Notes: generated by a model not told the origin, from the sequence alone. Positions 19,000 through 28,695 are shown, numbered from the stretch's first letter. The stretch is DNA of 64,000 nt from Massilia brevitalea (GCF_030711405.1 NZ_JAULSI010000026.1:22049-86048); one strand, 5' to 3'. Numbers and translations are program-made.

Positions 19000-19688
19000 G
19001 GCGCCACCAGCTGCGCCGCCGGTTCCGGACGCCACACGTGGAAGGCCAGGATCGCCACCGGCAGCGCCAGCATCACGAAGCCCAGCGCCAGGTAGGCAAA
19101 CGCCGCAGCGGCGCAGCCCAGGGCAAAGGCCAGCACCGGCCAGAAGAACTTGGCGCAGCGTGCGGCGGTGGCGGCGTCCGCCGCACCGCGCAGGCGGTCG
19201 ACCGTATCGATGACGAGCTGGGTCACGTTCCCGGTCATCATCGAGGTCGGCGCCAGGTGGGTCAGCAGCAGCTTGCTGGCTGCGCTGTGCGCCCCCATCG
19301 CCGCCGTGCCGAGCAGCCCGGCCGCCATCGCCAGCGCACCGACGTGCTTGCCGATTGGCTCGGCCAGCATGCCGCACACCATGAAGCCGAGCAGCAGCAC
19401 CAGCTGCAGCAGATACACCGGCCGCGTGGCCGCCGTGCCGCGCCCCTCGCAGCGCGCCACCAGCAGGCGGCAGGCCGCCACGCCGAGGATGAACGCCGGG
19501 AAGGCGAGCAGTTTCAGCAGCGATGGCGTTTGCGTCGGGTCGGCCAGCGACACCGCGATCAACACGAAGTTGCCGGTCACGTGGGCCGTGAACAGCCCGA
19601 ACAGGGCGATGAAGCCGAAGGTGTCGACGTAGCCGGCCAAAAAGCCCATGCTGGCGCCTTGCAGGCGCTGGAATTGTGGGGTCGTCAT
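18996..19688 (-). CDS. YoaK family (DUF1275) membrane protein
   Basis: From the ATG at 19688 (MTTPQFQRLQGAS) the protein is 230 residues with about six membrane helices. The conserved front half, GFLAGYVDTFGFIALFGLF then AHVTGNFV, is typical of the YoaK/DUF1275 family, as is PTSMMTGNVTQLV near residue 155. Function is unknown, and transport is only suspected. It overlaps the TMEM175-like gene by four bases and starts two bases before the upstream amidohydrolase stop. The upstream extension of the frame lacks the family sequence. Confidence 0.83.
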
Positions 19689-19690
19689 GA

Positions 19691-21571
19691 TCAGAACGCG
19701 AAGCAGCTGCAACCAAAGGCGCCCCAGAAGCCGCCGAAGTCCGATACCGGCACATTCGACTTGCGCGCGCGGTCGTGCGAGTGGGCGTGCACGCCGCAAG
19801 GGCCGCTGCACTGGTGCGGCATGGCGATTGCCGGCTGCTGTTGCGGCTCGGCGCGGCGCCAGTGGCCCGCCACCTTTTGTACCGGCGACCATTCCGGCAG
19901 CACCGGGATCGGCGCCGGCCCGTGGCCGGTGAACTCGGCCGCGCCATACACCACCTTGCCGCCAACGACCGTCAGCACCGACTCGATGGCCTTGATGTCG
20001 TCTTCCGGCACAGTGAAGAAATCGTTCGACAGCACAGCCAGGTCGGCCAGCATGCCTTCCTGGATGCGCCCCTTGCGGCCCTGTTCATTCGAGAACCATG
20101 CGCTGCCCGCGGTCCAGAGTTCGAGCGCGGTTTCGCGTGGCAGGTAACCATTGTCGCCATACAGCGGCAAGCCGCCGACGGTGCGCCCGGTCACCAGCCA
20201 GTACAGCGCCGTCCACGGGTTGTAGCTGGCCACGCGGGTGGCGTCGGTACCGGCGCCGACCGGCACGCCGCTTGCCAGCATCTGCTTGATTGGCGGCGTG
20301 GCGCGCGCGGCGTCCTTGCCGTAGCGGTCGACAAAATACTCGCCCTGGAAGGCCATGCGGTGCTGGATCGCGATGCCGCCGCCGAGTGCGCGTACGCGTT
20401 CTATGCTGCGCTCGCTGATGGTCTCGCAATGGTCGAACATCCAGTGCAGGCCGTCGAAGGGAATCTCGCGGTTCACCTTCTCGAAGACGTCGAGCATGCG
20501 CGTGATCGATTCCTCGTAGGTGGCGTGCAGGCGGAAAGGCCAGCGGCTGGCCACCAGGTGGCGCACCACCTTTTCCAGCTCGTCTTCCATGCCGGCCGCC
20601 AGTTCCGGGCGCGGCTCCAGGAAGTCCTCGAAGTCGGCCGCCGAGAACACCAGCATCTCGCCGGCGCCGTTGTGGCGGTAGTAGTCGCTGCCCTGCCCCG
20701 GCGTCACCATGTCGGTCCAGCGCTGGAAGTCTTCCAGTTCGCCGCCCTTGTTCTGGGTGAACAGGTTGTAGGCGATGCGGATGGTCAGCTGTTCCTCGCG
20801 GTCGAGCTGCTCGACGACGGCGTAGTCGTTGGGGAAGTTCTGGAAGCCGCCGCCGGCGTCGATGGCGCTGGTGATGCCGAGGCGGTTCAGCTCGCGCATG
20901 AACTGGCGCGTGGAGTTCACCTGCAAGTCGAGCGGCAGCGCCGGGCCCTTGGCCAGGGTGGCGTACAGGATCATCGCGTTCGGGCGCGCGATCAGCATGC
21001 CGGTGGGGTTGCCGGCGGCGTCGCGCTGGATCTCGCCGCCCGGCGGATTCGGCGTGTCCCTGGTGTAGCCGACGGCGCGCAGGGCGGCGCGGTTCAGCAG
21101 CGCGCGGTCGTACAGGTGCAGGATGAAGACCGGCGTGTCGGGCGCGGCGGCGTTGATCTCGTCCAGGGTCGGCAGGCGGCGCTCGGCAAACTGGAACTCG
21201 CTCCAGCCCCCCACCACGCGCACCCATTGCGGGTTTGGCGTGCGGTCGGCCTGGTCCTTCAGCATGCGCAGCGCGTCGCTAAGGGACGGCACGCCTTCCC
21301 AGCGCAGCTCCAGGTTGTAGTTCAGCCCACCGCGGATCAGGTGCAGGTGCGAATCGTTCAGGCCGGGGACCACGGTGCGGCCGTTCAGGTCGATCACCTG
21401 GCTGCCCGCTTCGCGATAACGCATCACGTGCTCGACATCGCCGACGGCGAGGAAGCGGCCGTCCTGCATGGCCACTGCGGTGGCTTGCGGCTGCTCGCGG
21501 TCGAGGGTGGCGAAGCGGCCGTTGATGAGGATGAGGGGCGCCGCGGCGCGTGGAGTGGACTGTGCTTGCAT
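19691..21571 (-). CDS. Amidohydrolase (YtcJ-like metal-dependent hydrolase)
   Basis: From the ATG at 21571, preceded by AGGAG, the protein is 626 residues. It has the amidohydrolase layout: an N-terminal strand pair LILINGRFATLD, VVPGLNDSHLHLIRGG carrying the HxH metal ligands, a TIM barrel with HATYEES and FDHCE, and VGAGTDATR near the last metal aspartate. The family cleaves amide or related C-N bonds in diverse substrates. The tail is odd: about 55 residues rich in Cys and His (QCSGPCGVHAHSHDR, ending GCSCFAF), which could bind a second metal. It is the third gene in an XapX, isochorismatase-like, amidohydrolase run. Confidence 0.85.
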   Translation of the reverse strand: MQAQSTPRAAAPLILINGRFATLDREQPQATAVAMQDGRFLAVGDVEHVMRYREAGSQVIDLNGRTVVPGLNDSHLHLIRGGLNYNLELRWEGVPSLSDALRMLKDQADRTPNPQWVRVVGGWSEFQFAERRLPTLDEINAAAPDTPVFILHLYDRALLNRAALRAVGYTRDTPNPPGGEIQRDAAGNPTGMLIARPNAMILYATLAKGPALPLDLQVNSTRQFMRELNRLGITSAIDAGGGFQNFPNDYAVVEQLDREEQLTIRIAYNLFTQNKGGELEDFQRWTDMVTPGQGSDYYRHNGAGEMLVFSAADFEDFLEPRPELAAGMEDELEKVVRHLVASRWPFRLHATYEESITRMLDVFEKVNREIPFDGLHWMFDHCETISERSIERVRALGGGIAIQHRMAFQGEYFVDRYGKDAARATPPIKQMLASGVPVGAGTDATRVASYNPWTALYWLVTGRTVGGLPLYGDNGYLPRETALELWTAGSAWFSNEQGRKGRIQEGMLADLAVLSNDFFTVPEDDIKAIESVLTVVGGKVVYGAAEFTGHGPAPIPVLPEWSPVQKVAGHWRRAEPQQQPAIAMPHQCSGPCGVHAHSHDRARKSNVPVSDFGGFWGAFGCSCFAF

Positions 21572-21678
21572 TGCTGCTCCTGTCGCCGGGCGCTGGCCGG
21601 CACGATGGTGGTGACGAGACGGTCCGCCCTCATGGCGGACCGGATCGGCTATGGCTTGGTATGTCGCCGCTGCGGCGT

Positions 21679-22368
21679 TCAGTGCGTGGCGGGGACCGGC
21701 GCCAGCACTTCGTTCTGGCCCTGGTTGCGTGCCGCAGCCTTGTGCACCATCGTGTAGGCGTAGTCGACGCCCATGCCGTAGGCGCCCGAGTGCTCGCGCA
21801 CGATGTCCATCACGGCGTTGTAGGTGTCGCGGTGGGCCCAGTCGCGCTGCCATTCGAGCAGCACCTGCTGCCAGGTCACCGGGACCACGCCGGCCTGCAC
21901 CATGCGCTGCATGGCGAAGTCGTGGGCTTCCTTGGTGGTGCCGCCCGAGGCGTCGGCCACCATGTAGATTTCGTAGTCGCCTTCGAGCATGGCGCACAGG
22001 GCGAAGGTGGTGTTGCAGACTTCGGTCCACAGGCCGGCCACGATGACCTTCTTGCGGCCGTTGGCCTTCAGTGCGTCGCGCACCTTCTGGTCGTCCCAGG
22101 AATTCATCGAGGTGCGTTCCAGGATCGGCTGGCCGGGGAAGACGTCCAGGATTTCCGGGTAGGTCTTGCCGGAGAAGGAATCGGTTTCCACGGTGGTGAT
22201 GGTGGTCGGGATGCCGAAGGCTTTCGCTGCCTTGGCCAGGCCGACCACGTTGTTCTTCAGGGTCTGGCGGTCGATCGACTGCACGCCGAAAGCCATCTGC
22301 GGCTGGTGGTCGATGATGATCAGCTGCGAGTTTTGCGGGGTCAGGACTTCGAGTTTGGCGTTGTTCAT
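21679..22368 (-). CDS. Isochorismatase-family cysteine hydrolase
   Basis: From the ATG at 22368, with AAGGAG six bases upstream, the protein is 229 residues. It has the isochorismatase fold and catalytic triad: an Asp in LIIIDHQPQM (about 20), a Lys in NGRKKVIVAG (about 104) and a Cys in WTEVCNTTFALCA (about 120). It resembles YcaC-type hydrolases, which lack a known physiological substrate. It sits 61 bases downstream of the XapX gene and 107 bases upstream of the amidohydrolase. The three probably form one operon for hydrolysis of an amide-containing compound, which is inference. Confidence 0.85.
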   Translation of the reverse strand: MNNAKLEVLTPQNSQLIIIDHQPQMAFGVQSIDRQTLKNNVVGLAKAAKAFGIPTTITTVETDSFSGKTYPEILDVFPGQPILERTSMNSWDDQKVRDALKANGRKKVIVAGLWTEVCNTTFALCAMLEGDYEIYMVADASGGTTKEAHDFAMQRMVQAGVVPVTWQQVLLEWQRDWAHRDTYNAVMDIVREHSGAYGMGVDYAYTMVHKAAARNQGQNEVLAPVPATH

Positions 22369-22429
22369 GGTGTGCTCCTTTGGTATTGTGGTTTGCCGGG
22401 TTGTGCCGCGGCGGGTTTGGAAAATTTGG

Positions 22430-22702
22430 TTAGCCTTGACGGGTGTCTTCGGCTTCGGTCTTGACGTTGGCCTTGTTGCTTGCCACGCCGGTAATCTTGC
22501 TTTGGCACTCACTGGCGAACCAGGCTCGGGTGAGCGGAATGCCGTCGATCACACGCTTGGTGATCGGCACCACGTGCTCGCCGACCAGCATGCCCAGCAG
22601 GCCGATCAGGGCGATGGCGGGTGGCGCCGGGGAGCGCACATTGATCACACCGTAGAGCACGCCAGCCAGGATGCCGGCGCCGAAAGAGATCAGGTAGACC
22701 AT
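22430..22702 (-). CDS. XapX-domain small membrane protein (DUF1427)
   Basis: The 90-residue protein begins with two hydrophobic helices, about residues 3-22 and 30-50. It has the XapX motif layout FGAGILAGVLYGVINVRSPAPPA followed by IALIGLLGMLVGE, then a polar tail. XapX proteins are small membrane proteins of unknown role, often beside xanthosine or amide metabolism genes. A GAGGAG ribosome site lies just upstream of the ATG at 22702. It leads the probable operon with the isochorismatase-like and amidohydrolase genes. Confidence 0.82.
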   Translation of the reverse strand: MVYLISFGAGILAGVLYGVINVRSPAPPAIALIGLLGMLVGEHVVPITKRVIDGIPLTRAWFASECQSKITGVASNKANVKTEAEDTRQG

Positions 22703-22956
22703 CGTTCGCTCCTCGTTCTGCTGCGTTGATAATGCCGCTACGTTCGGTTATATCGTCGAGCGTGCCGGCTGCCGGTATTGCCTGTTTCTCCCTGCATCAC
22801 CCTTTGTGTGCTGCGATGGAGTTCATTATGCGTGGCTAAAATGAAAACGAAAAACGGGAAAAATACAGTTGTAAAATCAAGTTTTTCGATGATTGTTTTT
22901 GCTGCTGGGCTCGGATTAGCTGCACCTGGTGAAAAGACTTTGACCGTGTTGATGAG

Positions 22957-23652
22957 ATGAAGATTCCAATGACTTCCTGTCCGCTTGTTCTGCTCCCAGG
23001 GTTCATGCTGGACGAGACCCTGTGGGATGAGGTCGTGCCACTGTTGCAGTGGCAGGCGCCGGTGCACCGTTTGCCGCTGGGGCCGGGCACGACGACGGAC
23101 GAGATTGCGCGCAGCATTGCGCGGGCGGCGCTGGAGCGCTTTGTGTTGATTGGCTTCTCGCTGGGCGGCTATATCGCGCGCAAGGTGGCGGAATTGTTTC
23201 CGGATCGGGTGGTGGCGTTGGTGCTGGTTGCCAGTTCGCTCGAGTCCGATACCCCCGAGCGGGCCAAGGCGAAGCAGGATGCGATCAGGGCGCTCGACCC
23301 TTCCACTTTTCGTGGCCTGAGCATGGGGTCGATTGCGCAGTCGCTGCATCCGGATCGGCGCGGCGATCGGGAATTGCTAACGCGGGTCAGGGAGATGGGG
23401 CACCGGCTCGGTTATGAGGCCCTGGTGGTGCAGTCGGGATTACAGCGCAATGGGATTGCGGCGGCGTCGTTGCAATGTCCGACGCTGGTGATTGGGGCGG
23501 ATCAGGATGCCCTGCGCAGCGTGGCCGAGACCAGGGAATTGGCCGGGACGATACCTGGCGCAAGGCTGGAAATGATCAGGCATTCCGGCCACATGCTGCC
23601 ATTGGAGCAGCCCCATGCATTGACCACTACCATCAAGGCATGGCTTGACTAG
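22957..23652 (+). CDS. Alpha/beta-fold hydrolase
   Basis: The 231-residue protein has a compact alpha/beta hydrolase fold: LVLLPGFMLDETLWD near the N terminus, the nucleophile elbow GFSLGG (about residues 68-73) and a late DQDALRSV aspartate loop with catalytic histidine in RHSGHMLPLE. It resembles small esterases/lactonases of the menaquinone MenH-like group, but the substrate is unknown. A second ATG at 22969 could be the true start. It is divergent from the XapX operon, separated by an AT-rich 254-base region likely to hold both promoters. Confidence 0.83.
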   Translation: MKIPMTSCPLVLLPGFMLDETLWDEVVPLLQWQAPVHRLPLGPGTTTDEIARSIARAALERFVLIGFSLGGYIARKVAELFPDRVVALVLVASSLESDTPERAKAKQDAIRALDPSTFRGLSMGSIAQSLHPDRRGDRELLTRVREMGHRLGYEALVVQSGLQRNGIAAASLQCPTLVIGADQDALRSVAETRELAGTIPGARLEMIRHSGHMLPLEQPHALTTTIKAWLD

Positions 23653-23817
23653 CTAGAAACGTTGCCATTATTGCATACATTTCATGCATGTATCATATCT
23701 CATCAATATGCAACACCCTCCGAAAATTTGACGAAATTGCGTGACAGTTGCCTTAGCGCAATTTAAGATTGCAGGCCGTTACCACATTTCGGCCGCACGC
23801 CTGCACGCGATTCTCCA

Positions 23818-26050
23818 ATGAACAACATCACCAATATCGCCGGCTGGCGAGAGCGCATCTTTGCCTCCTTGCTGACCGTTGTCCTGGTTGTAGGCGCCAT
23901 CTCCACCGCTGTTGTGATTCCCTTCCTGGTCCAGAACGGCATGTCGCTGGTCGCACTTGCCGATGGCTTGGCGCTGGTCTGGATGTTCGGGATCTGGCGC
24001 TTCAAGCGGCTGTCGTATGCCACCCGCGTCCTGAACTTCCTGGCGGTAGTCTACGTGCTGGCCATCGTCCTGATGCTGTCCGTCGGTTCCGCGAGCCTGA
24101 GCTACCTGCTCGGTCCGCCCCCTGATCGCCGCCATCCTGCTGAACCTGCGCTCCGCCATGATTGCCACCGCCCTCGGTGTTGCCGCCCTTGTCGTGGCCG
24201 GTGCGACCAGCCATATCGAATTGAGCATGCCGGGCATGAGCGATGCGCCGCTGAAATCATCAATTGTCGCCGCCATCAATTTCAGCACGGTAGGCGTCAT
24301 GCTGTCGCTGACTTGCAGTACCCTCCTGCAGGGTCTGGCGCGCTCGCTGAAGGAGCTCGAACTCACGTCCGCAGCCGTGGCGCACCTGAACGACATGGTC
24401 CTGATCCTCGAAGCCGCCGATGTCCCCGGGCCGGACCAGAAGATCATCTTCGTCAACGATGCATTCCTGCACAGGATGGGCTATGCGCGCGCCGAAGTCC
24501 TCGGCAAGGGTTTGCACCTCCTGCGCGGCCAGGACACCGATGACGGCGTCTTTGCAGGCCTGTTTGGGGCGATGGCGGCGAACCGGACCGCCAAGGCCGA
24601 GATCATGGCCTACACCTGGCCCGGCGAGGCGTTTTGGCTGGAGATCGAGGTGATGCCGTTCACCCGCGACGAGGACTGCGCAAGCAACTGGGTCGTCGTC
24701 AGCCGCGACATCACGGAACGGCGCACGGCGGCAGACGCCATCCACCGCCTGGCCTTCTATGATGTGCTGACCGGACTGCCGAACCGGCGCCTGCTGATGG
24801 ACCGCCTGGGCGCCACGGTGGCACGCAGCCAGGCCGAGAAGAGCGTCAGCGCGGTGCTCTACCTGGATATCGACAAGTTCAAGAACGTCAACGACGAACG
24901 CGGTCATGCCACCGGCGACGTGTTGCTCGAACATGCCGCCGCGCGCTTGAAACAGGCCGTGCGCGATACCGACATGGTGGCCCGCATCGGCGGCGACGAA
25001 TTCGTCGTCCTGCTCGACGGCCGCGATCTGCATGCGGATACCGCCGCACGCCGCGCCCTGGAGGCTGCCGCCCTGGTGCGCGAGGCCCTGGCGGCGCCAC
25101 TCGACCTCAAGGGCAAGCCCTACCGGATCGCGGCCAGCATCGGCATCGCACTGGCCAGGCCCGGCGGGCCGGGTGCGCACGATTTGCTGCGCGAAGCCGA
25201 CACCGCCATGTACCACGCCAAGGCTGTCGGCCGCGATGGCGTGATGGTGTTCGAGGACGCCATGCTGGCCGACGCCCAGCACGCCCTCACGCTGGAGCGC
25301 GACCTGGCTGCGGCGCTTGAGAACGGCGAACTGGCCATGCACCTGCAGCTGCAGGTCGACCAGGGCGGCCTGCCGGTCGGCGCCGAACTCCTGATGCGCT
25401 GGCGCCGTGCCGACGGCAGCATGGAGCGGCCGGACGTCTTCATTCCCGTGGCCGAATCGAGCGGCCTGATCGTGCCGCTTGGGCACTGGGCCTTGCGCCA
25501 GGCCTGCGCCGCCTGGCTGACGCTCGAGGAGGCTGGATGCGCGATGCCCCTGTCGCTCAACGTCAGCCCGATCCAGTTCCGCCAGCCCGACTTCGTCGAG
25601 CAGGTGCAGAGGATTTTTGCCGAGACGGGCGCGCCGGCGCAGGAGTTCATCTTTGAAGTGACGGAAGGCCTGCTGATCGAGGATATCGACCAGACGATCA
25701 GGCGCATGCACCAGCTGGCCAGCCTGGGCATCCGCTTCTCGGTCGACGATTTCGGGACCGGTTATTCGAACCTGGCGTACCTGAAGAAGATGCCGCTCTA
25801 CGAGCTGAAGATCGACAAGAGCTTCATGCGCGATACGCCCCAGGACCACAACAGCACGGCCATCGTCCAGTCGATCCTGGCGATGGCCGGGCACCTGGGA
25901 CTGCGCGTGGTGGCGGAGGGCGTGGAAACCGCGGCGCAGGCCTGCTACCTCGGGCAGCACGGGTCAGCCTGTATGCAGGGCTTCCACTATCATCGGCCGA
26001 TGCCGCTAGCCGATGTGATCGAGCGCCTGCGCGCCGCCGAATGCGCCTGA
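23818..26050 (+). pseudogene. Membrane PAS-GGDEF-EAL protein interrupted by a one-base frameshift
   Basis: Two overlapping frames form one protein. The first, from the ATG at 23818, encodes five likely membrane helices and runs out of register after SYLLG. The second supplies PPLIAAILLNLRSAM and everything after. Removing one C from the five-C run at 24118-24122 gives a continuous 743-residue protein: membrane region 1-175, PAS about 190-300, GGDEF about 310-475, EAL about 490-740. It could be a sequencing error, a real null mutation or slippage-based variation in a C run. The stop at 26050 lies seven bases from the convergent cupin gene. Confidence 0.7.
24158..26050 (+). CDS. Intact PAS-GGDEF-EAL part of the frameshifted protein
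   Basis: Read from the ATG at 24158 this frame gives 630 residues. GGDEF at 278-282 is intact and preceded by an RDTD inhibitory I-site (269-272). The EAL domain keeps the catalytic residues I can see: NVSPIQF, FEVTEG, DDFGTGYS, KIDKSF and EGVET. The signature motif reads ELL instead of EAL at 410-412. Both making and breaking cyclic di-GMP are therefore possible. On its own this product would lack most of the membrane sensor, keeping about two helices. It is an alternative product only if translation starts internally. Confidence 0.6.
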   Translation: MIATALGVAALVVAGATSHIELSMPGMSDAPLKSSIVAAINFSTVGVMLSLTCSTLLQGLARSLKELELTSAAVAHLNDMVLILEAADVPGPDQKIIFVNDAFLHRMGYARAEVLGKGLHLLRGQDTDDGVFAGLFGAMAANRTAKAEIMAYTWPGEAFWLEIEVMPFTRDEDCASNWVVVSRDITERRTAADAIHRLAFYDVLTGLPNRRLLMDRLGATVARSQAEKSVSAVLYLDIDKFKNVNDERGHATGDVLLEHAAARLKQAVRDTDMVARIGGDEFVVLLDGRDLHADTAARRALEAAALVREALAAPLDLKGKPYRIAASIGIALARPGGPGAHDLLREADTAMYHAKAVGRDGVMVFEDAMLADAQHALTLERDLAAALENGELAMHLQLQVDQGGLPVGAELLMRWRRADGSMERPDVFIPVAESSGLIVPLGHWALRQACAAWLTLEEAGCAMPLSLNVSPIQFRQPDFVEQVQRIFAETGAPAQEFIFEVTEGLLIEDIDQTIRRMHQLASLGIRFSVDDFGTGYSNLAYLKKMPLYELKIDKSFMRDTPQDHNSTAIVQSILAMAGHLGLRVVAEGVETAAQACYLGQHGSACMQGFHYHRPMPLADVIERLRAAECA

Positions 26051-26057
26051 CGGTCCC

Positions 26058-26594
26058 TCAGTCGTGCTGGTACACGCGCGGATCGAGCGTATGCTCCTCC
26101 ACCGGCAATGGCGATGCGGCGGACGCCGGCGCCTCCCGCTTCGGATACGGCGTTCCATCCCGGTGCGTGTAGCTGTTGGTCGACCCGTCGTACATCAGAT
26201 CGATGTCCGGATACGTCGCCCGGTCGGCCGGAATGTTCGGCCCCACCGCCACGAACAGCGCATTGCCCCAGCTGCGGTTCACCAGGTGATGCCCGTTCGG
26301 TTTCCCCGCCGGGAAGGCCGCGCAGTCGCCCGCGCGCATCAGGGTCTCGCCCTCGTCGGTAATCAGGGTGAGTTCGCCCGACACCACCATCACGAATTCG
26401 TCTTCATGCGTATGCCAGTGGCGCTGCGACGATGCCGCGCCCGGCTTGAGTTCAACCAGGTTGACGCCGAACTGGCTCAAGCCGCCGGCCTCGCCCAGCG
26501 ACTGGCGGCTGCGGCCGTTGACGATCTCGGCGAAAGGTTCGGGATAACCGGTGCCGGTCAACACGGGGATACTGCTCAGGTCTAGCCGCGACAT
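26058..26594 (-). CDS. Cupin-domain protein
   Basis: The 178-residue protein is a single-domain cupin. Cupin motif 1 is visible as HWHTHEDEFVMVVSGE (about 58-73), with two His and a Glu as likely metal ligands, and motif 2 as CAAFPAGKPNGHHLVN (about 90-105). The C-terminal 60 residues are polar and end PRVYQHD. Such proteins are often small-molecule binding proteins or isomerases, and the ligand cannot be told. It stands between the GGDEF/EAL gene (convergent) and paaZ, 49 bases upstream of it relative to paaZ's stop. It is not an obvious part of the paa pathway. Confidence 0.85.
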   Translation of the reverse strand: MSRLDLSSIPVLTGTGYPEPFAEIVNGRSRQSLGEAGGLSQFGVNLVELKPGAASSQRHWHTHEDEFVMVVSGELTLITDEGETLMRAGDCAAFPAGKPNGHHLVNRSWGNALFVAVGPNIPADRATYPDIDLMYDGSTNSYTHRDGTPYPKREAPASAASPLPVEEHTLDPRVYQHD

Positions 26595-26643
26595 GCTTGC
26601 TCCTCAAGGATAAGTTGGGCGGCCGACCTGCCACAAGCCCGTG

Positions 26644-28695
26644 TCAGCCGCGCTTTTGTACTAACGTGAGGATATCGTAACTTGCCACCAGTTCGTCGTT
26701 CTGGTTGGTGACTTGCACATCCCAGGCCACCACGCCCTGTCCGCGTCCGGCGTCATCCGTGCGATTCCGGTCGACCTTGCGCTTGCAGGTCAGGCGTGCA
26801 CGGATGGTGTCGCCGATCGCCACCGGCGCAACAAACCTCAGGTTGTCGAGTCCGTAGTTGGCCAGCACCGGCCCCGGCGCCGGCGACACGAACAGCCCTG
26901 CCGCCGCCGACAGCACGAAGTAGCCGTGCGCGATGCGCTTGCCGAACTGCGTGTCCTTGGCAGCGATCTCGTCGAAGTGCATGTAGAAGTAGTCGCCCGA
27001 GATACCGCCGAAATTGACGATATCGGCTTCGCTCACGGTCCGGCGGTGCGTCAGCAGCGAGTGGCCTATCTCCAGGTCCTCGAACCAGCGGCGGAACGGG
27101 TGGATCTCCGATTCCTTCACGGCCGCGCCGCGCACGTATTCGCCGGTTACGGCCGCCAGCATGGTCGGAGATCCCTGCACTGCCGCGCGCTGCAGGAAGT
27201 GCTTCACCGCGCGGATGCCGCCCAGCTCTTCGCCACCGCCGGCGCGGCCCGGGCCGCCGTGCTTCAGCTGCGGCAGCGGCGAGCCGTGGCCGGTGCTGTC
27301 GACTGCGGACTCGCGGTCGAGGATGTGCACGCGGCCGTGCGAGGCGGCGGCGATCGGCACGGCGTGCGCGGCGATCATCGGGTCTTTCGTCGCCAGCGTG
27401 GTCACCAGGCTGCCGCGGCCCAGCGCGGCCAGGTGCAGGGCCTCGTCGATGTCGCGGTAAGTCATCATGGTGGACACCGGGCCGAAGGCTTCGATGTCGT
27501 GCACGGCCGTGTTGATCGACGCGTTGCGGCACAGGAGCAGGGTCGGTGCGAAGAAGGCCCCATTTGCCGCGTTCTCGCCGACCGGGTTGAAGCCGTGGTG
27601 GGCGCCGAAGAGGACTTCGTTGCCGCGTGCGAGCAGTTCCACGCGTTCGCTGACGTCGCGGTGCTGGTCCATCGAGGCCAGCGCGCCCATGCGCACGCCT
27701 TCCATCTTCGGGTTGCCGACCACGGTCTTTTCCAGGCGCGCGCGCAGGCGTTCGCCCAGCGCATCGACGTGCTGCTCGGGCACGATGATGCGGCGGATGG
27801 CCGTGCACTTCTGGCCGGCCTTGCCGGTCATCTCGCGTGCGACTTCTTTTACGAAAAGGTCGAACTCGGGGTCGTCCGGGGTCACGTCGGGGGCCAGGAT
27901 GGCGGCGTTCAGGGAGTCGGCTTCGGCCGTGAACGGGACCGATTCGCGGATCAGGTTGGGGTTGGCCTTCAGCTTGGCGGCAGTGTCGGCCGAGCCGGTG
28001 AAGGTGACGGTGTCGAAACCCGTCAGGCGGTCGAGCAGATCGCCGGTGGAGCCGATCACCAGTTGCAGTGCGCCTTCCGGCAGCAGGCCGGAGTCGTGGA
28101 TCATCTTGACCACCGCGTGGGTCAGGTAGCTGGTGGCGGTGGCGGGCTTGCCGATGCAGGGCATGGCGGCCAGGAAGCTCGGCGCGAATTTCTCGAGCAG
28201 GCCCCAGATCGGGAAGTTGAAGGCGTTGATGTGCACTGCCAGGCCGCCTTTCGGGACCAGGATGTGGGTGCCGGCGAAGCCGCCGCGCTTGCCCAGGTTC
28301 AGGGCCGGGCCTTCGTGCAAGACGTTCGAGGATGGCAGCTCGCGCGAGCCCATGCTGGCGTAGGCGAACAGGGTGCCGATGCCGCCTTCGACGTCGACCC
28401 AGCTGTCGGGGCGGGTGGCGCCGGTCAGGTGCGAGATTTCGTAGAGTTCTTCCTTGCGCTCCATGAGGTACATGGCCAGGGCTTTCAGGCGCTGGGCGCG
28501 GGTCTGGAAGTCGAGCTGCATCAGGGCGGGGACGCCGGTCTTGCGGGCATAGGTGACGGCTTCGTCGAAGTCGAGCTTTTCGGCGTGGGTGTGGTAGACC
28601 AGTTGGCCGTCGAGGGCGCTGTGCAGGGGGGTGGCGGCTTCAGTGCCGATCCAGCGGCCGGCGATCCAGCTTTGCAGGGTGCTTGGGGTGTGCAT
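26644..28695 (-). CDS. paaZ: Oxepin-CoA hydrolase / semialdehyde dehydrogenase
   Basis: The 683-residue fusion opens the oxepin-CoA ring and oxidises the resulting aldehyde to 3-oxo-5,6-dehydrosuberyl-CoA in phenylacetate breakdown. The N-terminal 520 residues are an NADP aldehyde dehydrogenase with catalytic E258 (TAEADSLN) and C297 (GQKCTAIRR). The C-terminal 150 residues are a MaoC-like hydratase with the motif GGISGDYFYMHFDEI (Asp/His pair). Length and order match E. coli PaaZ. It is the last gene of the cluster, 97 bases from paaY, and a degenerate REP-like repeat sits in that gap. Confidence 0.95.
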   Translation of the reverse strand: MHTPSTLQSWIAGRWIGTEAATPLHSALDGQLVYHTHAEKLDFDEAVTYARKTGVPALMQLDFQTRAQRLKALAMYLMERKEELYEISHLTGATRPDSWVDVEGGIGTLFAYASMGSRELPSSNVLHEGPALNLGKRGGFAGTHILVPKGGLAVHINAFNFPIWGLLEKFAPSFLAAMPCIGKPATATSYLTHAVVKMIHDSGLLPEGALQLVIGSTGDLLDRLTGFDTVTFTGSADTAAKLKANPNLIRESVPFTAEADSLNAAILAPDVTPDDPEFDLFVKEVAREMTGKAGQKCTAIRRIIVPEQHVDALGERLRARLEKTVVGNPKMEGVRMGALASMDQHRDVSERVELLARGNEVLFGAHHGFNPVGENAANGAFFAPTLLLCRNASINTAVHDIEAFGPVSTMMTYRDIDEALHLAALGRGSLVTTLATKDPMIAAHAVPIAAASHGRVHILDRESAVDSTGHGSPLPQLKHGGPGRAGGGEELGGIRAVKHFLQRAAVQGSPTMLAAVTGEYVRGAAVKESEIHPFRRWFEDLEIGHSLLTHRRTVSEADIVNFGGISGDYFYMHFDEIAAKDTQFGKRIAHGYFVLSAAAGLFVSPAPGPVLANYGLDNLRFVAPVAIGDTIRARLTCKRKVDRNRTDDAGRGQGVVAWDVQVTNQNDELVASYDILTLVQKRG

